A DNA stretch of 64,000 nucleotides from Mycobacterium europaeum. Its GTDB lineage: Bacteria > Actinomycetota > Actinomycetes > Mycobacteriales > Mycobacteriaceae. The position numbers and the translations under genes were made by a program. Below the pieces are notes generated by a model. That model worked only from the letters and a program-made list of their open reading frames with translations. It was not told the DNA's origin and ran no database searches. The stretch spans positions 79,431 to 143,430 of the forward strand of contig NZ_LQOU01000026.1 in the NCBI RefSeq assembly GCF_002102155.1. Reading direction: 5' to 3'. Positions 8,757 through 17,165 of the stretch are shown piece by piece (position 1 is the first letter of the stretch; each line of letters starts with the position of its first letter).

Positions 8757-10112
8757 ATGGGGTTGGAATATTCGAGCGTGGTCGACGCGCCGATCGCTGA
8801 GGTCTTTGCCTGGCACGCCAGACCGGGCGCATTCACCCGGCTCTCGCCGCCGTGGCAGCCCATGCGGCTGGTCACGGAGGCCACCTCGCTCAAGGACGGT
8901 CGGGCGACGTTGGCGCTTCCGGGCGGCCTGCGCTGGGTCGCCGTGCACCAGGCCGACGGATACGACCCGCCGCGGCGCTTCGTCGACGCGATCGGGGGTG
9001 ACGGGCTGGCAGCGCTGCCGGCGCGAACCGCGGTGCGCTGGCGGCACACCCACGATTTCGAAGACGTCGGCGACGGCCGCACCAGGGTCATCGACCGGGT
9101 CGACACGCCGGTGCCCGGCTCGTTACTGCGCCCCATGTTCACCTACCGGCACCGTCAGCTGGCCGATGATCTGGCCGCGCACCGGCTGGCCGCCGAGAAC
9201 GGCCTGTCGCCGCTGACGATCGCGGTCACCGGGGCGTCGGGGTTGGTGGGTTCGGCGTTGTCAGCGTTCCTGAGCACCGGCGGCCATCGCGTCATCCGGT
9301 TGGTCCGCGGCCCCGCCCGCGGCGGCGGCGAGCGGGAGTGGAATCCCGACCGGCCAGACCCCGGCCTGTTCGAGGGGGTAGACGCGGTCATCCACCTGGC
9401 CGGCGCCTCGATCGCCGGCCGGTTCACCGAGAAGCATCGAAACGCCATCCGCGACAGCAGGATTGGCCCAACCCGCCGACTCGCCGAGGCGCTGGCCCGC
9501 ACCCCGCGGCGGCCGGCCGTGCTGGTCACCGCATCGGCGATCGGCTACTACGGATACGACCGGGGCGACGACATCCTCACCGAGGACAGCGGCCGCGGTG
9601 ACGGCTTTCTCGCCGATGTCGTGGCCGACTGGGAGGCGGCGACCGCGCCCGCGCAACAGGCCGGAGTGCGGGTGGTGCCGGTGCGCACCGGCATCGTGCA
9701 GTCGCCGCTCGGCGGCACGCTGAAGCTGATGCGCCCGTTGTTCGGCGCCGGGCTGGGTGGCCGGCTGGGCGACGGCCGGCAATGGCTCTCGTGGATCGGG
9801 ATCGATGACCTCGTCGACGTGTATCACCGCGCGCTGTGGGACAACGCCCTGTCCGGGCCGGTGAACGCCGTTGCGCCGCACCCGGTTCGCAACAGCGAAT
9901 ACACCGCCACCCTGGCCCGCGTCATGCACCGGCCCGCGGTGTTGCCGGTGCCCTCGCTCGGGCCCCGGGTGCTGCTCGGCGAGCAGGGCGCCCGCGAGCT
10001 TGCGTGCGCCAGCCAACGGGTGGCTCCGCAGAAGCTCACCGCGGCCGGACACCGGTTCCGCCACCCCGACCTCGAGCAGGCGCTGCGGCACCTGCTCGGG
10101 CGCGAGGGCTGA
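8757..10112 (+). CDS. SRPBCC-epimerase fusion (TIGR01777 family sugar-nucleotide epimerase-like)
   Basis: A 451-residue two-domain protein. Residues 1-145 form an SRPBCC ligand-binding domain (MGLEYSSVVDAPIAEVFAWH). From about residue 153 an extended SDR/Rossmann domain follows (LTIAVTGASGLVGSAL, the SAIGYYGYD catalytic Tyr region), ending in the DUF1731-type tail (LGEQGARELACASQRVAPQ). This fusion occurs widely in actinobacteria; the substrate is unknown. It begins only 9 bp after the glucosyltransferase stop, so it may be read through from the MGLP operon, but M. tuberculosis has no such gene here. It marks the left edge of the accessory island. Confidence 0.85.
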   Translation: MGLEYSSVVDAPIAEVFAWHARPGAFTRLSPPWQPMRLVTEATSLKDGRATLALPGGLRWVAVHQADGYDPPRRFVDAIGGDGLAALPARTAVRWRHTHDFEDVGDGRTRVIDRVDTPVPGSLLRPMFTYRHRQLADDLAAHRLAAENGLSPLTIAVTGASGLVGSALSAFLSTGGHRVIRLVRGPARGGGEREWNPDRPDPGLFEGVDAVIHLAGASIAGRFTEKHRNAIRDSRIGPTRRLAEALARTPRRPAVLVTASAIGYYGYDRGDDILTEDSGRGDGFLADVVADWEAATAPAQQAGVRVVPVRTGIVQSPLGGTLKLMRPLFGAGLGGRLGDGRQWLSWIGIDDLVDVYHRALWDNALSGPVNAVAPHPVRNSEYTATLARVMHRPAVLPVPSLGPRVLLGEQGARELACASQRVAPQKLTAAGHRFRHPDLEQALRHLLGREG

Positions 10113-10167
10113 TCGGAGCAACTTCGGCAATCGCGCCTGATCATGCCCGACCGGCATCCAAAAATGA

Positions 10168-10180
10168 TTCAATTTCTTAA
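10168..10180 (+). promoter_or_regulatory. Half-site matching the island MarR operator
   Basis: TTCAATTTCTTAA fits the left half (TTCARTNNNTTAA) of the dyad seen at 12643, 12772 and 26907. It ends on the first base of the following ATG. The right half is absent, so this is weak evidence of regulation on its own. Confidence 0.25.
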
Positions 10181-11166
10181 TGATCTCAGGAGCGCTGGCC
10201 CGGCAAGCCCGCCGGACCGGCGCGGTCGTGATGGGCGTGGTCGCGGTGGCCTCGATGGTGCTCGCCCCGCGCTACGCCCGGGCCGAGTCCACCGAGGCCG
10301 ACAGCGCGACCGACATCGCCTGCGCAAGCACCACCCAGGCGGCGCCGACGACGTGGTATCTACCCAGCACGCCGCCCACGGGGCTGGTTTGGCTACAGCA
10401 CGGGTTCGTCGAGGGCAAGAAGGTGTGGTCCACGTTCGGCGCCGAGCTCGCCGGCAGCGGGTACCTCGTCGTGGCAACCACGCTGCCCACCCTCAGCGCG
10501 TTCGGCTGCACCGTGGAGCACCTGATCGACAACAGGGGCTTCCTGGACAACATCGCCGACGTCTTCGCGCACAAAGACGACCCGAACGGCGCGTTGGCGA
10601 CGTCCTTCGCGAGGGCGGCGGCTGACGTCGGCCGACCGGTGGCGGCGTTGCCCGACAAGGTGGTCTTCGTGGGACATTCGGCGGGGGCCGAGGCCGTCGA
10701 ATATGTCGCCGAGCGCCTGCACAGCAGCTACCCGGCCGCCTTCGCCCAACTGCGCGGCATCGTCAGCGAGGACGGCGTGAAGTCGTTCATCGGTTCCAAT
10801 ACCGATGAGGCGCTGGCGGGTCTGGCAGGCACCCCACTGCCCGTCTACGCCACGGCGTCGCCACATCTGCTCTGCAACTACTTCCAACGTGGCACCAAGG
10901 CGATCGAGCGGTATCTGGCGGACCGGCCGTTCCACGGGGTGAAAGTCACGACCGGAGCGCACGGTGACGCGCTCGGTCCCTCCTCGCCCCTTTACGAAAA
11001 CCTGGTGTGCGGCCGTCCGAAGCCGGCCAACATCGAGGCGGTGTGGGGCCTGACCCGGGGCTGGATCGCCGACATGGTCGCGGGCACGACCACACCCGAC
11101 TTCTACCCGGGCGGAAGCTATTACACCGAGCTCGAGACGGCCGGCACCATCACCACGCTGCCCTGA
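10180..11166 (+). CDS. Secreted alpha/beta hydrolase
   Basis: A 328-residue protein with a basic N-terminus and hydrophobic core ending PRYARA (signal peptide, cleavage near residue 34). The nucleophile elbow GHSAG is centred on S167 (VVFVGHSAGAEAV). Pieces of the fold include WLQHGFVEGKKVW (oxyanion strand) and a late TTGAHGDALG histidine region. Such exported hydrolases act on lipid or ester substrates in the envelope, but the substrate is not evident. No ribosome site precedes ATG 10180, so the message may be leaderless. It sits alone inside the island between the epimerase fusion and the crt genes. Confidence 0.75.
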   Translation: MISGALARQARRTGAVVMGVVAVASMVLAPRYARAESTEADSATDIACASTTQAAPTTWYLPSTPPTGLVWLQHGFVEGKKVWSTFGAELAGSGYLVVATTLPTLSAFGCTVEHLIDNRGFLDNIADVFAHKDDPNGALATSFARAAADVGRPVAALPDKVVFVGHSAGAEAVEYVAERLHSSYPAAFAQLRGIVSEDGVKSFIGSNTDEALAGLAGTPLPVYATASPHLLCNYFQRGTKAIERYLADRPFHGVKVTTGAHGDALGPSSPLYENLVCGRPKPANIEAVWGLTRGWIADMVAGTTTPDFYPGGSYYTELETAGTITTLP

Positions 11167-11221
11167 CAGGTCACGGCATCCCGCCGCGCGGTGAGCGGCC
11201 CCCGGGGCGACATCGCGCCTC

Positions 11222-11899
11222 CTAGTCCGCGTCTCTGCCGTGCCGGCTGCGCCGGTACGCGCGGGCGCGCAGATCGGCGAGCCACCGCGGATGCAGGCTT
11301 ACGCCGGGCGCGGTGTTGATGACGGGGTCGAACGACACGTCCGGTGCGCGTCGGGGGTCGACGACGCGGGTCAGCGTGAGCCGGCCCAGCGGGGTGAATT
11401 CGGCTCCGCCACAGGCCTGGTCGAGCGAAACGTCGATCGTGTCGTGCTCGAGTCGCCTGCGGATGCCTTCCAGCGACAGGCCCGAACCGCCGATCTCGCT
11501 CTCGATCCGGGCTCGCAGCCACCAATTGGCCCCCTGATAGTGCAGCGGCATCAGGGTGGTCAGGGTCTGGCCGCTCCACGAGAGGGCCGGCCGCAGTGCC
11601 AGCGCCCGAGACAGCATCCCCGATCCCGAGGAGACGACCAGGATGTCCCATGGGCCCGTCGCCTGCGGAGGTGCGACCCGGAAGGCCAGCCCGATGAAGT
11701 CGGGCAACGCCCCCGGGGTGCCACTGGCCTTCGACACCCGCGCGACGACCTCGCAGGACGAGATGGGCAGCCCCTCCCCCGCGGGAGCGGCGCGCTCGAT
11801 GAAGCCTTCGGCCAACACTCCGTCGGGATGGAACAACCGTTTGCCCCGGAGGGCCGAGCCCCACTGGAAGGGCAACGCGACAAGATCGGAAACGCTCAC
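11222..11899 (-). CDS. Uncharacterised protein, faintly catalase-like
   Basis: A 225-residue protein without signal peptide. The opening KRLFHPDGVLAEGFIER and the closing FDPVINTAPGVSLHPRWLADLRARAYRRS resemble, in order and spacing, the start and end of the heme-catalase fold (the ..FHpkG.. strand and the final ..hRPlg.iNraR..vY.. helix). The central distal His and proximal Tyr motifs of true catalases are not obvious, so I do not call it a catalase. It lies 212 bp before the MarR gene and reads in the same direction, so it may be the distal gene of the marR transcript. Confidence 0.55.
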   Translation of the reverse strand: MSVSDLVALPFQWGSALRGKRLFHPDGVLAEGFIERAAPAGEGLPISSCEVVARVSKASGTPGALPDFIGLAFRVAPPQATGPWDILVVSSGSGMLSRALALRPALSWSGQTLTTLMPLHYQGANWWLRARIESEIGGSGLSLEGIRRRLEHDTIDVSLDQACGGAEFTPLGRLTLTRVVDPRRAPDVSFDPVINTAPGVSLHPRWLADLRARAYRRSRHGRDAD

Positions 11900-12111
11900 C
11901 GGCGGCGGATTCCCCTTTCCCGGCGAGGAAAACGCCCGGCCGCGGCTCCGATATCCGAAGTCCGCTCCGGCTCTTGCGTTTCAGCCGCGCGTCACGGCCG
12001 GCAGACCGTTCACGCGGCCCACCGCCGGCCGATCATCTGCGCTTCCCCGCCCGGTTCTTGCTGCTGGTTCTGCGCGCGGCCGTCGATGTCGACCGCCCCT
12101 GAGATCGCCGG

Positions 12112-12621
12112 TCAACGCCCTGCGGCGCCCAGCTCGCCCTGAAATCGCCGCATCGCGCAGATCAGCGCGGCGAACACCCGATGTGCGGCGATCAGGTCGG
12201 CGTCGGGTAACTCCTCGAGGGCGACGCGGGTGTGGGCGGCCAGCGGGCTGAAGAACGACCGGGCGGTGGAAAGGCCGGATTCACCGTGCCGCAGGATCAC
12301 CTTGCGACGATCGTCGGGATGGGAGTCGCGCCGAATGTGGCCGGAATTGATCAACCGGTCCACCAGGTAGGTGATGGCCGAGCCGGACAACCCCATCCGA
12401 TGGCTGAGGTCACCTGAGGTCATCGGTCGCCCCGCCGTCTCTGCCACCATGATGTACATCAGCGCCCGGAAGTCGTTGGGCCGCAGGCTATGTGATGTCG
12501 CGAACTGACGGCCGATCTGGTCGGATTCGGTAGAAATCTCCCGCAGATCGGCCGAGATCAGCGACTCCAGCGCGTCTCGGCGCCCGCGCTGTTCGTCAGC
12601 GTCCATAACGGTGTGCAGCAT
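12112..12621 (-). CDS. MarR-family regulator divergent from crtE (CrtR-like)
   Basis: A 169-residue winged-helix MarR protein. The recognition helix is SGSAITYLVDRLI, followed by the wing HPDDRRKVIL. It is transcribed away from crtE, the arrangement of C. glutamicum crtR, a MarR repressor of carotenogenesis that responds to geranylgeranyl diphosphate. The 29-bp dyad at 12643-12671 lies just upstream, consistent with autoregulation, and a second copy lies before crtE. ATG 12621 is used; ATG 12606 is an alternative and neither has a clear ribosome site. A close paralogue is encoded at 23916. The role as light or isoprenoid-linked pigment regulator is inference. Confidence 0.85.
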   Translation of the reverse strand: MLHTVMDADEQRGRRDALESLISADLREISTESDQIGRQFATSHSLRPNDFRALMYIMVAETAGRPMTSGDLSHRMGLSGSAITYLVDRLINSGHIRRDSHPDDRRKVILRHGESGLSTARSFFSPLAAHTRVALEELPDADLIAAHRVFAALICAMRRFQGELGAAGR

Positions 12622-12642
12622 ATCCCTAAACGCAGTCTTTCA

Positions 12643-12671
12643 TTCAGTTTGTTAACGGTTAACAGATTGAA
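12643..12671. promoter_or_regulatory. MarR-type operator O1 (marR promoter)
   Basis: A 13-3-13 dyad: TTCAGTTTGTTAA, spacer CGG, TTAACAGATTGAA; 11 of 13 arm positions pair. It stands in locally AT-rich sequence 22 bp upstream of the marR ATG. The same architecture recurs at 12772 and 26907. Confidence 0.75.
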
Positions 12672-12771
12672 CTGCGCGCGACGCCGCCTCGTTCCAACAA
12701 CCGTGAGGACGGGACGGGCCGCGGCCGCAGCTCACCAAACCATGCGCCACGGCTGGCCAAGAACGATGAAG

Positions 12772-12800
12772 TTCAGTAAGTTAACGTTTAAGTTATTGAA
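12772..12800. promoter_or_regulatory. MarR-type operator O2 (crtE promoter)
   Basis: A 13-3-13 dyad: TTCAGTAAGTTAA, spacer CGT, TTAAGTTATTGAA; 11 of 13 arm positions pair. Its centre is 129 bp from that of O1, and it ends 93 bp before the crtE start. It probably overlaps the crt promoter. Confidence 0.75.
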
Positions 12801-12893
12801 GGTAGTGGCATTCCAGAACGGGGTCGACGGGCGCGATCGCGAGCGTTTGAGCGGTTCTTACCTGGGAACGCCAAGCCGTCCAGGAGGAAGCGC

Positions 12894-14024
12894 GTGGCCA
12901 AGATGGGTGCTTTGTCGTTGACGCCCGCCACCGAGTCGTCGGTGATCGCGACCGAATCGACCGGCACGGCCAACTTCACCGAGTGGCGAACCGGGGTGCG
13001 GCACGCAGTGCTTGCCCACCTCGTCGACTTCGTCGGCCCGCGGCGTGCGGAACTGGACGACACGCGCATCCATGCCGCGGGCGAGATCTTGACGGCGTTC
13101 GTGTCCGGCGGCAAGTGCCTGCGGTCGATGTTCGTGTACCTGGGATGGCTGTGCGGTGCCGCACCCGACGAGGCGGCGTTGCGGGCGGCGGCCAGTTTCG
13201 AGTTGCTCCATGTCTTCGCCCTGTTGCAGGACGACGTCATGGACGGGTCGACCGAGCGGCGGGGACGTCCGGCGGCGCACCTGCAATTCGCCCGATGGCA
13301 CCGCGAGCGCGGGATGTCCGGCTCGTCACGGCGGTTCGGTGAGTCGGCCGCCGTCCTGCTCGGTGACCTCTGCCTGATCTGGTCCGAGCAGATGCTGCGC
13401 GAAAGCGGTGTCGAACCCCGGCGGCTGCAGCGGGCGTGGCCACGCTACGACACGATGAGGACCGAGCTGGCAGTGGGGCAGTTCGCGGACCTGACCAGCG
13501 ATGTCCGGCAGATGCCGTCCCTGGAGACCGTGCTGGACGTGGCGCGGCGCAAGTCCGGCAACTACACCGTGCGGCGACCGCTGGAGATCGGCGCGGCGAT
13601 GTCCGATTGCGACGACCGAACGCTGACACAGCTCGGCCGCTACGGCGCGGCCGTCGGCGAGGCGTTCCAACTTCGCGACGACGTGCTCGGCGTCTTCGGC
13701 TCGCCGGCGACCACCGGGAAGCCCTGCGGCGGTGACCTGCTGGAACGCAAGGCGACCAGCCTCGTGGTGACCGCGCACCAGCTGGCCGCTCCGCCGGCCC
13801 GGGCCGAGCTGACGGAGCTGATGACCGCCCGCGTCCTCGACGCCGAGGCCCTCGACCGGTGGAAGGCGCTGATCGTCTCGACCGGGGCCGTTGACCTGAT
13901 CGAGGAGATGATCAGCGACCGGGTCGCGGCCGCACGGCAACACCTTGGCGACGCGTCGATCGACGAGCAGGTCCGTGCCACGCTGAACGACATGGCGACC
14001 GCATGTACGGATCGCATCGAATGA
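12894..14024 (+). CDS. crtE: Geranylgeranyl diphosphate synthase
   Basis: A 376-residue class I polyprenyl synthase. The first Asp-rich motif is DDVMD at 113-117 in QDDVMDGSTERRGRPAAH; the second region is RDDVLGVFG (D262, D263) followed by GGDLLERKATSLV. It condenses IPP onto FPP or DMAPP to make GGPP, the C20 carotenoid precursor. GTG 12894 is chosen because AGGAGG ends 6 nt before it. It is the first gene of the crt operon, behind operator O2; crtI starts 27 bp downstream. Confidence 0.93.
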   Translation: MAKMGALSLTPATESSVIATESTGTANFTEWRTGVRHAVLAHLVDFVGPRRAELDDTRIHAAGEILTAFVSGGKCLRSMFVYLGWLCGAAPDEAALRAAASFELLHVFALLQDDVMDGSTERRGRPAAHLQFARWHRERGMSGSSRRFGESAAVLLGDLCLIWSEQMLRESGVEPRRLQRAWPRYDTMRTELAVGQFADLTSDVRQMPSLETVLDVARRKSGNYTVRRPLEIGAAMSDCDDRTLTQLGRYGAAVGEAFQLRDDVLGVFGSPATTGKPCGGDLLERKATSLVVTAHQLAAPPARAELTELMTARVLDAEALDRWKALIVSTGAVDLIEEMISDRVAAARQHLGDASIDEQVRATLNDMATACTDRIE

Positions 14025-14051
14025 AGGCCACAAGTTTGGGAGCATGCTGAC

Positions 14052-15584
14052 ATGCGGACCATCGAAGGACGCAGCGAGCGCGTGGTGGTGATCGGCGCCG
14101 GCCTGGCGGGGCTGTCCGCCGCGTTGCATCTGGCCGGCCGGGGGCGCGCGGTGACGGTGGTCGAGCGCCAGCCATGGCCGGGCGGGCGCGCGGGCCGGCT
14201 CGACATCGACGGCTACCGCATCGACACCGGGCCGACGGTGCTGACGATGACCGACATCATCGACGAGACTTTCGCGGCCGTGGGCCGCAGCCGATCGGGC
14301 CGACTGGAGCTGCTGCCGCTTGATCCGGCCTACCGGGCGGTGTTCGCCGACGGCAGCGCGCTCGACGTCCACACCGATGCGGACCGGATGGCGACCGCCA
14401 TTGAAGAATTCGCCGGCTTCGGGCAGGCAGCGGGTTACCGTCGGTTGCGCGAGTGGCTGAATCGGTTGTACCGGATCGAATTCGACGGGTTCATCGCCGC
14501 CAATTTCGACTCCCCGCTGTCGCTGCTCACGCCGCAATTGGCGCGGCTGGCCGCGATCGGCGGGTTCCGCAAGTGGGATCGGATGGTCAAGCGCCACATC
14601 AGCGATCCCCGGCTGCAGCGGATCTTCACGTTTCAATCGCTGTACGCGGGGGTGGCGCCGCGGAACGCGCTGGCGGTGTACGCGGTCATCGCCTACATGG
14701 ACACCATCGCGGGAGTGTTCTTTCCGCGCGGCGGGGTTCGCGCGCTGCCCGACGCGCTGGCCGGGGCGGCCGCCGAGGCCGGGGTCCAATTCCGCTACAA
14801 CGCCACGGTGACCGGATTCGATCGGGTCGGGCCGCGGGTCAGCGCGGTGCGAACGGATCGCCTGGACCCGATCGCGTGCGACGCGGTGGTGCTGACCACC
14901 GAATTGCCGCAGACCTACGCGTTATTGGGCCGCACCCCGCGTCGGCCCCTGCGGCTGCGGCCGGCGCCGTCGGCGGTGGTGGCTCATCTGGGCTGTCGCC
15001 GGGTTCCGTCGGACACCGCGCATCACACCATCCTGTTCGGTGATTCCTGGGACCAGACCTTTACCGACATCATCCGCGACGGACGGCTGATGCGGGACCC
15101 GTCGCTGCTGGTCACCCGCCCCACGGCCAGCGACCCGACACTCGCCCCGGACGGGCACGATCTGCTCTACGTGCTTGCCCCGGCGCCGAATCTGGATCGC
15201 GGGGACATCGACTGGGGCAGTGCGGGCAAGCCGTATGTCGACACCCTCATCGACGACGTCGCGGCCCGGCTGCTGCCCGGCCTGCCCGACAGCGCAACGG
15301 TATTGGACGTCGTCACGCCGGCCGACTGGGCGCGGCAGGGCATGGCCGCGGGCAGCCCCTTCGCGCTGGCCCACACCTTCGCGCAGACCGGTCCATTCCG
15401 GCCGGCCAACATGGTGCGCGGCGTCGACAACGCGGTGCTGGCCGGGTCGTCGACGGTGCCCGGCGTCGGCGTCCCCACCACCCTGATCTCGGGCCGACTC
15501 GCCGCCGACCGCATCACCGGCCCGGGTAGCGGCCGCGCCAACCGAATGCCGAAACATCACGACATGGGAGCCGGGCTGACATGA
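14052..15584 (+). CDS. crtI: Phytoene desaturase
   Basis: A 510-residue CrtI-type flavoprotein. The N-terminal dinucleotide motif is VVVIGAGLAGLSAALHL (GxGxxG at 15-20) followed by VVERQPWPGGRAG; the C-terminal FAD-binding signature is VLAGSSTVPGVGVPTTLISG. It desaturates phytoene, normally in four steps to lycopene. Its final ATGA overlaps the crtB start, so translation is coupled. In M. marinum, insertions in the homologous gene change photochromogenic pigment, which supports the assignment of this family in mycobacteria. Confidence 0.93.
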   Translation: MRTIEGRSERVVVIGAGLAGLSAALHLAGRGRAVTVVERQPWPGGRAGRLDIDGYRIDTGPTVLTMTDIIDETFAAVGRSRSGRLELLPLDPAYRAVFADGSALDVHTDADRMATAIEEFAGFGQAAGYRRLREWLNRLYRIEFDGFIAANFDSPLSLLTPQLARLAAIGGFRKWDRMVKRHISDPRLQRIFTFQSLYAGVAPRNALAVYAVIAYMDTIAGVFFPRGGVRALPDALAGAAAEAGVQFRYNATVTGFDRVGPRVSAVRTDRLDPIACDAVVLTTELPQTYALLGRTPRRPLRLRPAPSAVVAHLGCRRVPSDTAHHTILFGDSWDQTFTDIIRDGRLMRDPSLLVTRPTASDPTLAPDGHDLLYVLAPAPNLDRGDIDWGSAGKPYVDTLIDDVAARLLPGLPDSATVLDVVTPADWARQGMAAGSPFALAHTFAQTGPFRPANMVRGVDNAVLAGSSTVPGVGVPTTLISGRLAADRITGPGSGRANRMPKHHDMGAGLT

Positions 15585-16537
15585 TCCGCAGCGAGTTGGG
15601 CGCGGCCGGAATCGACGATCCGCGGCTGCGCGAGGGATATCGGCGGTGTCGCGAACTCAACGCCGCGCACGGCCGCACCTTCTTCCTGGCCACCCGGCTA
15701 CTGGCGCCCGACCAGCGGCCGGCGGTGCATGCCCTGTACGGTTTCGCCCGCTACGCCGACGACATCCTCGACGACCTGGATCCCGGGCTGAGCACCGATA
15801 TTCGCGGCATGAGGCTCCAGCAGTTGGCCGACAAGTTCTTCGCGGGCGGAGACCATCTCGACGATCCTGTGCTCGCCGCGGTCACCCACACGGCGCGCCG
15901 CTACCGGATCGACACCGGGCTGTTCGACGACTTCCTCGCCTCGATGCGGATGGATCTCACGATCACCAACTATCCCGACCGCGCGGCGCTCAACCTCTAC
16001 ATGCGCGGATCCGCCGAAGCCATTGGCCTGCAAGTGCTTCCGGTACTGGGCACGGTGACGCCGGCCGAGGAGGCCGCACCCTACGCCGCCGCGCTGGGCA
16101 GGGCGTTTCAGCTCACCAACTTCCTGCGCGACGTCGACGAAGACCTGCTGCGCGGGCGCGTCTACCTGCCGGCCGACGAACTCGCCGCCCACGGGGTCGA
16201 CCGCGAGCTGTTGACCTGGTGTCACCAGAATCGACGCACCGACCCGCGCGTCCGCACGGCGCTGGCCGCTCAGCACGAGATCACCAGGGAGACTTACCGA
16301 TTCGCCGACGCCGGCATCGCCATGCTCAGCCCCCGCTCGCAACCGTGCGTGGCGGCGGCGGCGACGCTGTACTCCGAAATCCTGGACCGCATCGAACAAA
16401 GCGATTTCGCCGTGTTCAGTCGCCGGGCCACGGTCGGCAGGGCTCGAAGGCTGCAGGTCGGCGGAATCGGGCTGATACGGTCGTGGCGGGCGCGCAACAG
16501 TTCGCCCGGTGTTTCGGATCCTCCGGGGGCCGCATGA
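15581..16537 (+). CDS. crtB: Phytoene synthase
   Basis: A 318-residue squalene/phytoene synthase. The first Asp-rich motif YADDILDDLD lies at residues 59-67, the second at about 180-190 (NFLRDVDEDLLRGRVYLP). It joins two GGPP to phytoene through prephytoene diphosphate. It overlaps crtI and crtYc by 4 nt each (ATGA), as expected for a tightly coupled pathway operon. Confidence 0.94.
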   Translation: MIRSELGAAGIDDPRLREGYRRCRELNAAHGRTFFLATRLLAPDQRPAVHALYGFARYADDILDDLDPGLSTDIRGMRLQQLADKFFAGGDHLDDPVLAAVTHTARRYRIDTGLFDDFLASMRMDLTITNYPDRAALNLYMRGSAEAIGLQVLPVLGTVTPAEEAAPYAAALGRAFQLTNFLRDVDEDLLRGRVYLPADELAAHGVDRELLTWCHQNRRTDPRVRTALAAQHEITRETYRFADAGIAMLSPRSQPCVAAAATLYSEILDRIEQSDFAVFSRRATVGRARRLQVGGIGLIRSWRARNSSPGVSDPPGAA

Positions 16538-16857
16538 CCGATCGCTGGCAATATTTTTTGGTCCTGGCCGCATGCCTGGCGATCACCGCCCCCCTGGAGA
16601 TGTTCGGTCCCGGCGTCTACCGGCAATGGCGCCGCCTCGTGATCGCGGTCTTCCCCGTGGCAGTGGTGTTTCTGGTCTGGGACGAGATCGCCGTGGCCGC
16701 GCGTGTGTGGACCTACAACAGCGCCTACATCACCGGCCTGAGCATCCCGTTCCGGGTGCCGATCGAGGAGGTGCTGTTCTTCATCGTCATCCCGATCTGC
16801 GCGCTGCTGACCTACAACGCCGTGACCACCATCCTGGAAAGGGTGAATCGGCGATGA
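16534..16857 (+). CDS. crtYc: Lycopene beta-cyclase, subunit c
   Basis: A 107-residue integral membrane protein with three predicted helices (WQYFLVLAACLAITAPLEMF; LVIAVFPVAVVFLVWDEIAV; FIVIPICALLTYNAV). The WDEIAV and PIEEVLFF motifs are typical of the heterodimeric actinobacterial cyclase. With CrtYd it forms both beta rings of beta-carotene from lycopene. It overlaps crtB and crtYd by 4 nt at each end. Confidence 0.92.
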   Translation: MTDRWQYFLVLAACLAITAPLEMFGPGVYRQWRRLVIAVFPVAVVFLVWDEIAVAARVWTYNSAYITGLSIPFRVPIEEVLFFIVIPICALLTYNAVTTILERVNRR

Positions 16858-17165
16858 CCGGGTTGGGTTACACGGTTCCGGCCGTGGCGGCCGTGTTCGC
16901 CGTGTGCGCACTGGAATTGGCGGTGTTGCGCACCGGGCTGTTCCGGCGTCCGGCCTATTGGCTGTCGATGTTGATCGTTCTCGGCTTCCAGGTCCCCGTC
17001 GATGGCTGGCTGACCAAGCTCAGCTCGCCCATCGTCAGCTATGACCCTCGTCAGATCACCGGCCTGCGCTTCCCGTTCGACATTCCCGTCGAGGACTTCT
17101 TGTTCGGCTTTGCGCTGGCCACCGCGGTGTTGCTGGGATGGGAACGCCAACGTGCGCGTCGGTGA
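16854..17165 (+). CDS. crtYd: Lycopene beta-cyclase, subunit d
   Basis: A 103-residue membrane protein homologous in layout to CrtYc: three helices and the paired motifs PVDGWLTK and PVEDFLFGFA. The ATG overlaps the crtYc stop (ATGA). It is the second half of the heterodimeric lycopene cyclase; in fungi and archaea the two halves are fused. The 3' end overlaps the downstream methyltransferase start by 14 bp. Confidence 0.92.
   Translation: MTGLGYTVPAVAAVFAVCALELAVLRTGLFRRPAYWLSMLIVLGFQVPVDGWLTKLSSPIVSYDPRQITGLRFPFDIPVEDFLFGFALATAVLLGWERQRARR

Noticed and set aside
11900..12111. Possible small gene between the catalase-like gene and marR
   Set aside because: No frame has a start with a ribosome site, homology or sensible composition on either strand.
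15646..16857. A 403-codon frame that appears to join a Ser/Arg-rich region to crtYc
   Set aside because: The first 296 codons are crtB read in another frame; only the part from the ATG at 16534 is CrtYc.
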